A DNA stretch of 64,000 nucleotides from the NCBI GenBank assembly GCA_022396035.1, contig JAIOXO010000001.1, positions 62,001-126,000 on the forward strand, given 5' to 3'. Under the pieces are notes generated by a model. It had not been told where the DNA came from. It did no database searches and was given only the letters and a program-made list of their open reading frames with translations. This DNA comes from Actinomycetes bacterium (GTDB taxonomy: Bacteria; Actinomycetota; Humimicrobiia; Humimicrobiales; Humimicrobiaceae). Every line of letters starts with the position of its first letter. Positions within the stretch are counted from its first letter, which is position 1. Positions 37,156 through 43,629 of this stretch are shown here, piece after piece. The translations under genes were made by a program, and so were the position numbers.

Positions 37156-38556
37156 TCAAATCAGTTTACCCCTGGTAAGGATATTGTTTTTATCCACCGC
37201 ATTTTTTATATCCCTAAGCAGCCCGTATCCCGGCCCCAGCTCTTTCTTGAGCATCTTATTTTTAATCATCCCGATACCATGGTGGTGGCTGATGGATCCC
37301 CCCATCTTAAGCGTAAGCTCCATTATGTCATTCCAGATTTTATAAAACTCATCAATAGCCTGCTGCTCATCCTCCCGGTTAACATAAAATATGCTGTAGG
37401 AAGAAATGCCATGGGTATAGGCATGGGAAAAATGAGATGCTACCACAATATTTCTCTGGTTAAAATATCTCTCAATTTCATAGTAGATACCCTTTATCCT
37501 GGACCAGGAAGCAGAAATCTCTATGGCATCGGATATGCCCCCGAATTCCTCATCTTTTTCCATGATATGCCTGGTGTCAAACCTGTTTTCATACCACATC
37601 TTTCCCAGGGTATCCCCGATGTTTTTTCCCCCGTTTTTTGAACATATCTGCTCGGATACCCTGCTTTGCGCCTCCACCAGCTCCGATTTGCCTTCATAGC
37701 AGAGTACCAGCAGGCAGCCCTGATAGCTAAAACCAATATTTTCAAATTTCAGTTTTGATTCCTGACGGTTGTAAAGCCTTACTACCGGCGGAGCCAAGCC
37801 GCTCTGCAGTATATCCCTTATGGAATCCAGCCCGGCATAAATATCCTGGTACAGGTAGCACTGAAAATTCATCTTCTCCGGAAGCCGGTAAATTTTTAGA
37901 TTGGCCCTGGTAATTATGCCCAGGATTCCCTCGGAACCTATAAACATGTTCTTTATATCCGGTCCGGTGGAGCTTCTGGGGGTATCGGTAAGTTCAATTA
38001 CCTCCTGGTTGGGCAAAACCGCCTCTATGCCTACCAGGAAATCCTCTATGCCTCCGTATTTAGTGGAAAACTGACCCACTGATTTGGTAGCAATCAACCC
38101 GCCAATGGAGGCTGACCGGAAAGACTGAGGATAATGCCTGAAAGTATAGCCCCGCAGATTCAGGTAATCCTCTAAATTTTGTGCTATTACCCCTGCTTCC
38201 GTTTTAACTACCAGTGACTGGTGGTCAATACCCTGAATCCGGTCAAAATGTGACATATCGATGGTTATGCCCCCCTCTACCGGTATAATTCCGCCCACCG
38301 TGCCGGAACCGCCCCCGTATACATTTACCGGTATTTTTTCCTGGTTGGCGATTCTTAAAATGCTTTTCAGATGCTCCATGTTTTGGGGAAATAAAGCTAC
38401 TTCAGCACTTGCCGGCGGCTGACCGTACAGGTCTATCCATTTGTAGCAAATAGGGGTAACATCCCTGGACAGGGTAAACAGATCATTGGGATTGGTGGTG
38501 ATATTCTGGCTGCCTATTTCTTTGCCCAGCCTCTCCATAATGCTTTCACTAATCAT
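37156..38556 (-). CDS. FAD-binding oxidoreductase (GlcD/alkyl-DHAP synthase-like)
   Basis: About 466 residues from the ATG at 38554-38556; the longer frame would start inside the terminator hairpin and is rejected. The FAD_binding_4 domain shows VYGGGSGTVGGIIPVEGGITIDMSHF and FRSASIGGLIATKSVGQFSTKYGGIEDF; the C-terminal domain ends GGSISHHHGIGMIKN, a signature of the 2-hydroxyacid dehydrogenase/alkyl-DHAP synthase group. With the CCG partner it should oxidise a hydroxy-acid or, given GlpP control, possibly glycerol 3-phosphate. The substrate is inferred only. Confidence 0.82.
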   Translation of the reverse strand: MISESIMERLGKEIGSQNITTNPNDLFTLSRDVTPICYKWIDLYGQPPASAEVALFPQNMEHLKSILRIANQEKIPVNVYGGGSGTVGGIIPVEGGITIDMSHFDRIQGIDHQSLVVKTEAGVIAQNLEDYLNLRGYTFRHYPQSFRSASIGGLIATKSVGQFSTKYGGIEDFLVGIEAVLPNQEVIELTDTPRSSTGPDIKNMFIGSEGILGIITRANLKIYRLPEKMNFQCYLYQDIYAGLDSIRDILQSGLAPPVVRLYNRQESKLKFENIGFSYQGCLLVLCYEGKSELVEAQSRVSEQICSKNGGKNIGDTLGKMWYENRFDTRHIMEKDEEFGGISDAIEISASWSRIKGIYYEIERYFNQRNIVVASHFSHAYTHGISSYSIFYVNREDEQQAIDEFYKIWNDIMELTLKMGGSISHHHGIGMIKNKMLKKELGPGYGLLRDIKNAVDKNNILTRGKLI

Positions 38557-38587
38557 TGCCGTCTCTTCTTCTAAACTTTCATAAAGC

Positions 38588-38649
38588 AAAAAGAGTCCAA
38601 CAAAATACACACAGCAATGTACTTTGTTGGACTCTGTTTCTCAGCCAAC
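38588..38649 (-). promoter_or_regulatory. Leader attenuator B, second copy of the GlpP-type candidate
   Basis: Minus-strand RNA: GTTGGC (38644-38649), the same nine-base step as copy A, arm AGAGTCCAACAAAGTA (38620-38635), 12-nt loop, complementary arm (38592-38607) with one G-U pair, then TTTTT. It lies between its own consensus promoter and the FAD oxidase start, with no co-directional gene upstream, so it is not there to end another transcript. The loop differs from copy A while both stems and the GTTGGC box are kept. Confidence 0.72.
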
Positions 38650-38666
38650 TTTTTACAGCTGTTTTT

Positions 38667-38695
38667 TTTATAGCATATTTTTAATCCACTGTCAA
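38667..38695 (-). promoter_or_regulatory. Promoter of the FAD/Fe-S oxidase operon
   Basis: On the minus strand TTGACA (38690-38695), 17 bp, TATAAA (38667-38672). Transcription would start near 38660, about ten bases before the GTTGGC box of attenuator B. Confidence 0.75.
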
Positions 38696-38716
38696 AACAT
38701 TCTACCGACTTATGTT

Positions 38717-38765
38717 GTTATTCAGTGATATTGTCACTAGCAAGTTATTCAGGGAAAATGTCACC
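38717..38765. repeat. Tandem imperfect 22-bp direct repeat
   Basis: Copies at 38717-38738 and 38744-38765 (27-bp period) share GTTATTCAG, then GA, then TGTCAC: 18 of 22 positions are the same. They lie upstream of both divergent promoters in this region. They may be activator sites or the leftover end of an insertion sequence with repeated transposase sites; no transposase remains nearby. Confidence 0.55.
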
Positions 38766-38861
38766 TGCCGGCCCTTTACTGGCTGCTGGATCAATATTCA
38801 GAGCCAGGTAATTGACAGTTTTTTTATACCCCTGGTTTTGCTCATATTATGAAGGCCAAAC

Positions 38862-38890
38862 TTGACAAAGAAATTATCTGATTCTATGAT
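38862..38890 (+). promoter_or_regulatory. Promoter of the corrinoid/methyltransferase operon
   Basis: TTGACA (38862-38867), 17-bp spacer, TATGAT (38885-38890). About 110 bp upstream of the corrinoid protein start. Confidence 0.75.
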
Positions 38891-38904
38891 TGAAACCGAT
38901 AACA
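38891..38904 (+). promoter_or_regulatory. LacI-type operator of the corrinoid operon
   Basis: TGAAACCGATAACA, differing at only two positions from the site at 22684-22697 (TGAAATCGATACCA). As there, it begins directly after the -10 box. The only LacI-family gene in the window is at 17034. Confidence 0.7.
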
Positions 38905-39002
38905 TACACTTTTAATTTCTAAGAATTTTTAATTAATTACGATGTTTCATTATGCAAATGAGGAACTTAAATGCCATTTTTCAGGATTAGGGGGTTACCA
39001 AC

Positions 39003-39647
39003 ATGTCTGAAATTATCAACGAACTAAAAGAGGCCATCTTTGCCTTCAACGGAAAGCTTTCCCGGCAATTGGCCGCCGAGGCATTAGAAGGAGGCAAACA
39101 GCCCGAAGAAATTTTGGAGGGAATGACTGAAGCCATCAGAAAGATTGGAGATGGGTTTGAAAGCGGAGAACTGTTTCTCCCGGAATTAGTGGGAGCAGCC
39201 AGTGCCATGTCAGAGGCCATTTCGGTAGTAGAAGAGAACCTGGAAAAGACCGGAAAGAAGGTAGAAAAGACCAGCACCATAGTGCTGGGCACAGTTAAAG
39301 GTGATATCCATGATATAGGAAAGACCATGGTAAAAGCATTTCTGGTAGCCGAGAATTTTAGAGTAATTGATCTGGGTGTAGATGTGGCTCCCGAGGAATT
39401 TTTGGAAGCAATAGAAAAGTACGATCCTGAAATCCTGGCCCTTTCTGCCCTTTTAACTACCACCGTAGCAGAACAGAGAAAAATAATTGAAATCCTCAAA
39501 GAAAAAGGAATGAGAGACAGGGTGAAAGTGATAATAGGAGGAGCTGCTACCAACCAGGAATTTGCCGATGAAATAGGCGCAGACGGCTATGAAACTACTG
39601 CCCCCAGGGCACCCAGGTTATGCAAAAGTTTACTAGGAAAGGAGTGA
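39003..39647 (+). CDS. Corrinoid protein (MttC/MtbC type)
   Basis: 214 residues. The N-terminal helical cap (about 1-85, B12-binding_2) is followed by a Rossmann-like B12 domain with VLGTVKGDIHDIGKTMV near residue 93-109; His in D-x-H-x-x-G is the lower ligand of cobalt. LSALLTTTV and VIIGGAATNQEFADEIGADGY complete the signature. It accepts a methyl group from the MttB-family enzyme encoded 8 bp downstream and passes it on to a second methyltransferase. No reactivating ATPase (RamA) is present in the window. Confidence 0.93.
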   Translation: MSEIINELKEAIFAFNGKLSRQLAAEALEGGKQPEEILEGMTEAIRKIGDGFESGELFLPELVGAASAMSEAISVVEENLEKTGKKVEKTSTIVLGTVKGDIHDIGKTMVKAFLVAENFRVIDLGVDVAPEEFLEAIEKYDPEILALSALLTTTVAEQRKIIEILKEKGMRDRVKVIIGGAATNQEFADEIGADGYETTAPRAPRLCKSLLGKE

Positions 39648-39654
39648 AGCCGGT

Positions 39655-41169
39655 ATGGCATATGAAAAAGGAATTAAACGGAATATACGCCCCCTGGAGA
39701 TTTTAAACCAGGAACAGATAGAGGTAATCCATAAAAAAACCCTGGAAGTTCTGCAGAACACAGGGGTAAGGTTTGAAAGCAAAAGAGCCTTGAAACTTTT
39801 TAAACATAACGGCTGCCAGGTTGATGAGGACAAAAAGCTGGTAAAATTCCCTACATGGCTGGTAGAGGATTGCCTGCATAAATGCCCCAGCAACTTCCAG
39901 GTCAAAGGCCGGGGATCCGGCCAGGGATTTAATTTCGGAGGCAATACCACCCATTTCCTGCCTTTCCCGGGCAAAGATACCATTGATCTGGAAACCTGGG
40001 AACCCAGACCTCCCACCAGGAAAGAATTTTACGATGTGGTCAAAGTAATGGATGCGCTGGAGACGGTTCACTATACAGGATCCTATGTGCCCTGGTTTGG
40101 CTTTAAGAATACTCCTGCAGTTATGCAGATGCTGGAAGGAGACGCTGCCAATTTCAGGAATAGCACCATGCCCCTTCACTGCAATTATGGTAATGACTGC
40201 GAAATATTTGCCATAGAAATGGCCAAAGCCCTGGGTGCCATTAATCTGGGTGTAGTGGCCATATCGCCCCCTCTAACCTATCAGGAAGATGCCTGTATTT
40301 CCGCCTTCAGGAATGTTGAGGCTGGATTTCCCCTGTATATACAGAGCGGCGCCACCTATGGCTCAACCTCACCGGTTACTGCCGCCGGAGCTACAGTAAC
40401 CAATAATGCTGAATTAATGGCCGGAGTAGTCCTGGCCCAGCTTATAAAGCCGGGAACCGGGGTTCTGGTAAGCGATTTTGGTTTCTCCCAGAACATGCGC
40501 TCGGGCTATCCGGTTTTCGGGAGAATAGAAAGCTCCCTGCATCAGGTGGTATTTAACCAGATCTGGCGAAGATACAACATACCAATAGGCAACCACTCTA
40601 CAGGAACCTCCAATTCCAAAAGGATAGATTACCAGTGCGGTTACGAGAAAACAACCTCCTGCTGGCTGTCCCTGTTATCCGGAGCAAATGAAATAGGTTT
40701 TCATGGCTGTATATACGGGGAGCTGTCATTCCACCCTGCCCAGTTAATCCTGGATGACGATGTTGCAGCAATGATTGGCCGTTTCCTGGAGGGCATCCAG
40801 ATAAACGATGAAACCCTGGCCATAGATGTCATCAATGAGGTGGGCCCCATTCCCGGCACCTATCTTACCCAGGAACATACCAGGAAGTGGTGGAAAAAAG
40901 AACAGTTTATCCCCCAGAGCGCCGACAATCTGACCTATATGGAATGGATGGAAGCAGACAAAAAAGACTGTATCCAGTATGCAATGGAACGGATGGAAAA
41001 AATAGTGGAAACTTACAAACCGGAGCCTCTGCCGGATAAGGAGGAAGAGGCCATAGAGAATATAATGAAAGAAGCCCGAAAGCATTACCGTAAAACCGGG
41101 CTGATATCGGATAAGGAATGGGAGGTCTATAAAAAAGACCTGACCTCTCCGGGGTATCCCTATTATTAA
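39655..41169 (+). CDS. MttB-family (trimethylamine methyltransferase-like) methyltransferase, non-pyrrolysine
   Basis: 504 residues read straight through with no in-frame TAG, so it is a non-pyrrolysine member like the glycine betaine, proline betaine or carnitine demethylases MtgB, MtpB and MtcB. Family features: RNIRPLEILNQEQIEVIHKKTLEVLQNTGVRF at the N-terminus, INLGVVAISPPLTY, YGSTSPVTAAGATVTNNAELMAGVVLAQL, and GYEKTTSCWLSLLSGANEIGFHG. It should move a methyl group from a methylated substrate to the corrinoid protein upstream. Substrate unknown; control by the same operator as a mannoside operon is unusual. Confidence 0.9.
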   Translation: MAYEKGIKRNIRPLEILNQEQIEVIHKKTLEVLQNTGVRFESKRALKLFKHNGCQVDEDKKLVKFPTWLVEDCLHKCPSNFQVKGRGSGQGFNFGGNTTHFLPFPGKDTIDLETWEPRPPTRKEFYDVVKVMDALETVHYTGSYVPWFGFKNTPAVMQMLEGDAANFRNSTMPLHCNYGNDCEIFAIEMAKALGAINLGVVAISPPLTYQEDACISAFRNVEAGFPLYIQSGATYGSTSPVTAAGATVTNNAELMAGVVLAQLIKPGTGVLVSDFGFSQNMRSGYPVFGRIESSLHQVVFNQIWRRYNIPIGNHSTGTSNSKRIDYQCGYEKTTSCWLSLLSGANEIGFHGCIYGELSFHPAQLILDDDVAAMIGRFLEGIQINDETLAIDVINEVGPIPGTYLTQEHTRKWWKKEQFIPQSADNLTYMEWMEADKKDCIQYAMERMEKIVETYKPEPLPDKEEEAIENIMKEARKHYRKTGLISDKEWEVYKKDLTSPGYPYY

Positions 41170-41213
41170 AAAGTGAAAAACCTGGCCAGTATTACAAAAG
41201 TGCTATATAAAAT

Positions 41214-41263
41214 AATTGCCTGTAGTAAATTTAAAGGTGAATCCAAATTTGCTACAGGCAATT
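41214..41263. terminator. Bidirectional terminator hairpin
   Basis: Arms of 19 bp (41214-41232 and 41245-41263, one mismatch, G-U in RNA) read AATTGCCTGTAG... around a 12-nt loop, between the convergent MttB and NifU-like genes. T-rich flanks are stronger on the minus strand. Confidence 0.7.
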
Positions 41264-41308
41264 CTAATCTCTTCTGCTAAATTATGCCATCCCTGGCTTA
41301 AATGTTCC

Positions 41309-41530
41309 CTATACTCCTACAACTTTTTTTACTTCAGGAATTTTTTCCTTAAGCACTCTTTCAATGCCCTGGGCTAAAGTAATCTGGGACATGGGGCATC
41401 CGCCGCATGCACCGGTAAGCTTTACCTTTACCACTCCATCATCACTTACATCTACTAACTCCACATCTCCGCCGTCTGCCTGCAGAGAAGGTCTTATTTC
41501 ATCCAATGCTTCTTCTAATTTTTCCTTCAA
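41309..41530 (-). CDS. NifU-like C-terminal domain protein (Fe-S scaffold)
   Basis: 73 residues, the free-standing NifU/NfuA C-terminal domain: LDEIRPSLQADGGDVELVDV, then GACGGCPMSQITLAQGIERVLKEKIPEV. The CxxC pair binds a [4Fe-4S] cluster for transfer to target proteins. Single gene with AGGAGG upstream; its promoter is covered by the large palindrome at 41564-41590. Confidence 0.93.
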   Translation of the reverse strand: MKEKLEEALDEIRPSLQADGGDVELVDVSDDGVVKVKLTGACGGCPMSQITLAQGIERVLKEKIPEVKKVVGV

Positions 41531-41563
41531 CCTAAACTACCTCCTAATATAGTTACCTTAAGA

Positions 41564-41595
41564 ATAATGATACAAATATTGTATCATTATGTCAA
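41564..41595 (-). promoter_or_regulatory. Promoter covered by a 27-bp palindrome, NifU-like gene
   Basis: On the minus strand TTGACA (41590-41595), 17 bp, TATCAT (41567-41572). Across the spacer and -10 lies a perfect 12-3-12 inverted repeat (41564-41590) with arms ATAATGATACAA and TTGTATCATTAT. This is a repressor operator by position. An iron or Fe-S-sensing regulator would make sense for a cluster scaffold gene, but no regulator is adjacent. Confidence 0.72.
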
Positions 41596-41671
41596 CATAA
41601 TCATCTTTTATCCACTGCCTAACTATAGACCACCCCGCAATATACATCAACCCATATTATTTTAGAAGGGG

Positions 41672-42298
41672 CTATTTGCCGGTTGACTGGTACCTGATGG
41701 TTTCCTGGGGGCAGTTTTGCTCACACACCCCGCATTGCAGGCAGAAAGTTTTATCAATTTCTGCCTTTTTGTTCCCAACGGTCACCGCTTCCGCTTGGCA
41801 AACCGACCTGCATATGCTGCAGCCATCGCAATTTTCTTGATTTACCACATAAGATTTTCTGGCAACCCTGCCCGGCAGGCCCTGCAGGGCTCCATAGGGG
41901 CATATATATTTATGGAAAACTTCAGGCTGGAATATAAAGGCAAGTATTGCTCCCAGGCCCAGTATTATAAACAGTATGGGTATGTTTACCTTAACTATAC
42001 GGGTAACTACTATGGCCACTGCCATAAGGGCCAGCATTATCCATGGTAAAGCCCTTGACTTCAATATCCCGGGTACACCTAACCGTTTGTAACCCATTTT
42101 TTTCACCAGCCAGTTTATAGGCCTCATTGCAGTATTAATGGGGCATATCCATCCGCAGTAAATTCTTCCAAAAAAGATGGCTGCTATAAGGGTTGCCCCA
42201 AAGACAATCAGCCAGACAATCATCTGTCCCTGAAGTATTAGAAAAATAAAAATAATTAAAAAAGCAATCTGTGATATTATCCTGGCCACATTCTTCAT
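41672..42298 (-). CDS. Membrane polyferredoxin (NapH-like 4Fe-4S protein)
   Basis: About 208 residues from the ATG at 42296-42298, which has AAGGAGA at good spacing. Four membrane helices in the first 150 residues, with the loop YCGWICPINTAMRP and FHKYICPYGALQG typical of NapH/CcoG-like proteins, then two ferredoxin motifs, CDGCSICRSVCQAEAV and CLQCGVCEQNCPQETI. It should carry electrons at the membrane. Divergent from the Crp/Fnr regulator and probably under its control. Confidence 0.87.
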   Translation of the reverse strand: MKNVARIISQIAFLIIFIFLILQGQMIVWLIVFGATLIAAIFFGRIYCGWICPINTAMRPINWLVKKMGYKRLGVPGILKSRALPWIMLALMAVAIVVTRIVKVNIPILFIILGLGAILAFIFQPEVFHKYICPYGALQGLPGRVARKSYVVNQENCDGCSICRSVCQAEAVTVGNKKAEIDKTFCLQCGVCEQNCPQETIRYQSTGK

Positions 42299-42357
42299 AA
42301 AATTCTCCTTCTCTTTCTTGACTGAAAGCAGTTTAGTATAATATAGGATAAATAGCG

Positions 42358-42371
42358 GTAACATATGTTAC
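42358..42371. promoter_or_regulatory. Candidate Crp/Fnr-type operator
   Basis: GTAACATATGTTAC is a perfect 14-bp palindrome with half-sites GTAAC/GTTAC spaced by four bases, the 5-4-5 geometry of FNR-type sites. Located between the divergent polyferredoxin and Crp/Fnr genes, in the leader of the regulator. Confidence 0.6.
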
Positions 42372-42385
42372 GGAAGGGATATAAT

Positions 42386-43063
42386 ATGGATATTGATATC
42401 AGCCAGCTTGGCCAAAGCAGCATTTTTGAAGGACTTTCCCCTAGAGAAATAGAAGATGTGCTGGAACAGATCTTTTATACCATAAAGCCATACAGCCAGG
42501 GACAGATAATATTTTCCCAGCACCGTTTATCCCATAGCCTTGGCATAATATTGGAGGGCAAGGTAAAGGTAGCCAAGTTTCTGCCCAGCGGCAAAAACAT
42601 AATAATCGCCAGGTTTACCCCTCCGGCTAGTTTCGGGGAAGGTACAGTATTCTCACAGCAGGAATTTAACCCTTCCACGGTTATGGCCGACTCCAGGGCC
42701 AGAATTTTATTTATAGACCAGGCCAACCTTTTAAAATTATTCGCTGTAAACCAGCAGATAATGACCAATTTTTTAAAACTTCTATCCCGGAGGCTGCTGC
42801 TTCTTAACCAGAAAATCAGCCTGCTCTCCTTAAGCTCCATAAGGGAAAAATTATCCTATTACCTGCTGGACCTGTCAGATAAACAGAATTCCCTGACCGT
42901 CAGGCTCCCCTATACCAGAACCTATCTGGCCAACTATTTATGTATCCCCCGGCCATCCCTGTCCAGGGAACTGTCCCGCATGCAGAAAGATGGCCTCATA
43001 CTGTCTGAAGGCAGAAAAATAACTATTATAGATATTCAGGCACTGGAAAATTTACTGCTATAA
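42386..43063 (+). CDS. Crp/Fnr-family transcriptional regulator
   Basis: About 225 residues from the ATG at 42386; an ATG at 42365 lies inside the palindrome and lacks a ribosome site. N-terminal cyclic-nucleotide-binding-like beta barrel (FEGLSPREIEDVLEQ, GIILEGKVKVAKFLPSGKNIIIARFTPPASFGEGTVFS), dimer helix, and winged HTH (RTYLANYLCIPRPSLSRELSRMQKDGLI). It lacks the N-terminal cysteine cluster of oxygen-sensing FNR, so the signal is something else. Likely acts on the adjacent palindrome and the divergent polyferredoxin gene. Confidence 0.88.
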   Translation: MDIDISQLGQSSIFEGLSPREIEDVLEQIFYTIKPYSQGQIIFSQHRLSHSLGIILEGKVKVAKFLPSGKNIIIARFTPPASFGEGTVFSQQEFNPSTVMADSRARILFIDQANLLKLFAVNQQIMTNFLKLLSRRLLLLNQKISLLSLSSIREKLSYYLLDLSDKQNSLTVRLPYTRTYLANYLCIPRPSLSRELSRMQKDGLILSEGRKITIIDIQALENLLL

Positions 43064-43133
43064 AATAAGGGTGGTTGGAAAAAGGAGGTTAATAGTTTAT
43101 ATTGAAATCAGGTTATTGAAAAAAGGGGGTATC

Positions 43134-43343
43134 ATGGCAGCAGAACAAGAAGTAAGAATAATTCTGGAAGAAGCAGAAGAAACCATAAAAGGGCTGGATA
43201 ATGCCGGCCAGGACCAGATGATCAAAGAAAGAATTGATGCCTTACAGGAATGCATCCTTATATTGAGCAGGAAGATAGATGAAAATTCTGAATATATGAC
43301 TGATTTATATAAAGAAATATCCAGGATCAAAGAAAAGATCTGA
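43134..43343 (+). CDS. Small coiled-coil protein, unknown function
   Basis: 69 residues from the ATG at 43134 preceded by a purine-rich GGGGGT; a longer frame from 43071 is less likely. Highly charged, almost entirely helical (EVRIILEEAEETIKGLDNAG, then ERIDALQECILILSRKIDEN), so a short coiled coil. Downstream of the Crp/Fnr gene in the same direction. Its 3' end overlaps the convergent HEPN gene by 17 bp. No family recognised. Confidence 0.5.
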   Translation: MAAEQEVRIILEEAEETIKGLDNAGQDQMIKERIDALQECILILSRKIDENSEYMTDLYKEISRIKEKI

Positions 43344-43629
43344 TGTTGGTCGCGCAGTGTAAATCGGTCACCATTATTATCTTCATTGCTTGAAATACTA
43401 TAAAATGATGGCCCGCTCCTTTTGGTCTAAATCCTTTGCAGTAAAGTAAAATTGTGGCTAGCTGTAGAACAGCATTATAGGCACAGACAAATTTCCTGTC
43501 TGAAGAAAGTCCAATAACCTTTGCATCCTTTATATCTCTTCTTGCAAGCTCTATTAGATTTTGGATTTCTTTCTTTGAAGTTTCATGATGCTTTACTATG
43601 CCCTGGTTCAGTAAGTCTTCTAAGTTCAT
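43327..43629 (-). CDS. HEPN-domain protein, possibly C-terminally truncated
   Basis: 100 residues. RRDIKDAKVIGLSSDRKFVCAYNAVLQLATILLYCKGFRPKGAGHHFIVFQAM is the pattern of HEPN proteins paired with minimal nucleotidyltransferases; RPKGAGH can supply the R-x(4-6)-H RNase motif. Partner families usually run some 30 residues longer, so the tail (VTDLHCATNIRSFL) may follow a truncation. Overlaps the upstream nucleotidyltransferase gene by 47 bp, typical of a toxin-antitoxin operon. Confidence 0.65.
   Translation of the reverse strand: MNLEDLLNQGIVKHHETSKKEIQNLIELARRDIKDAKVIGLSSDRKFVCAYNAVLQLATILLYCKGFRPKGAGHHFIVFQAMKIIMVTDLHCATNIRSFL

Noticed and set aside
31336-38635. The paired hairpins as a REP/MITE-type dispersed repeat
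   Set aside because: Only two copies are seen, both in leaders just after promoters, with the GTTGGC box at fixed distance; regulation fits better, though a genome search is needed to exclude a repeat family.
39655-41169. Pyrrolysine (in-frame TAG) in the MttB-family gene
   Set aside because: The frame reads through 504 codons with no internal TAG, and no pyl genes are visible, so it is treated as a non-pyrrolysine member.
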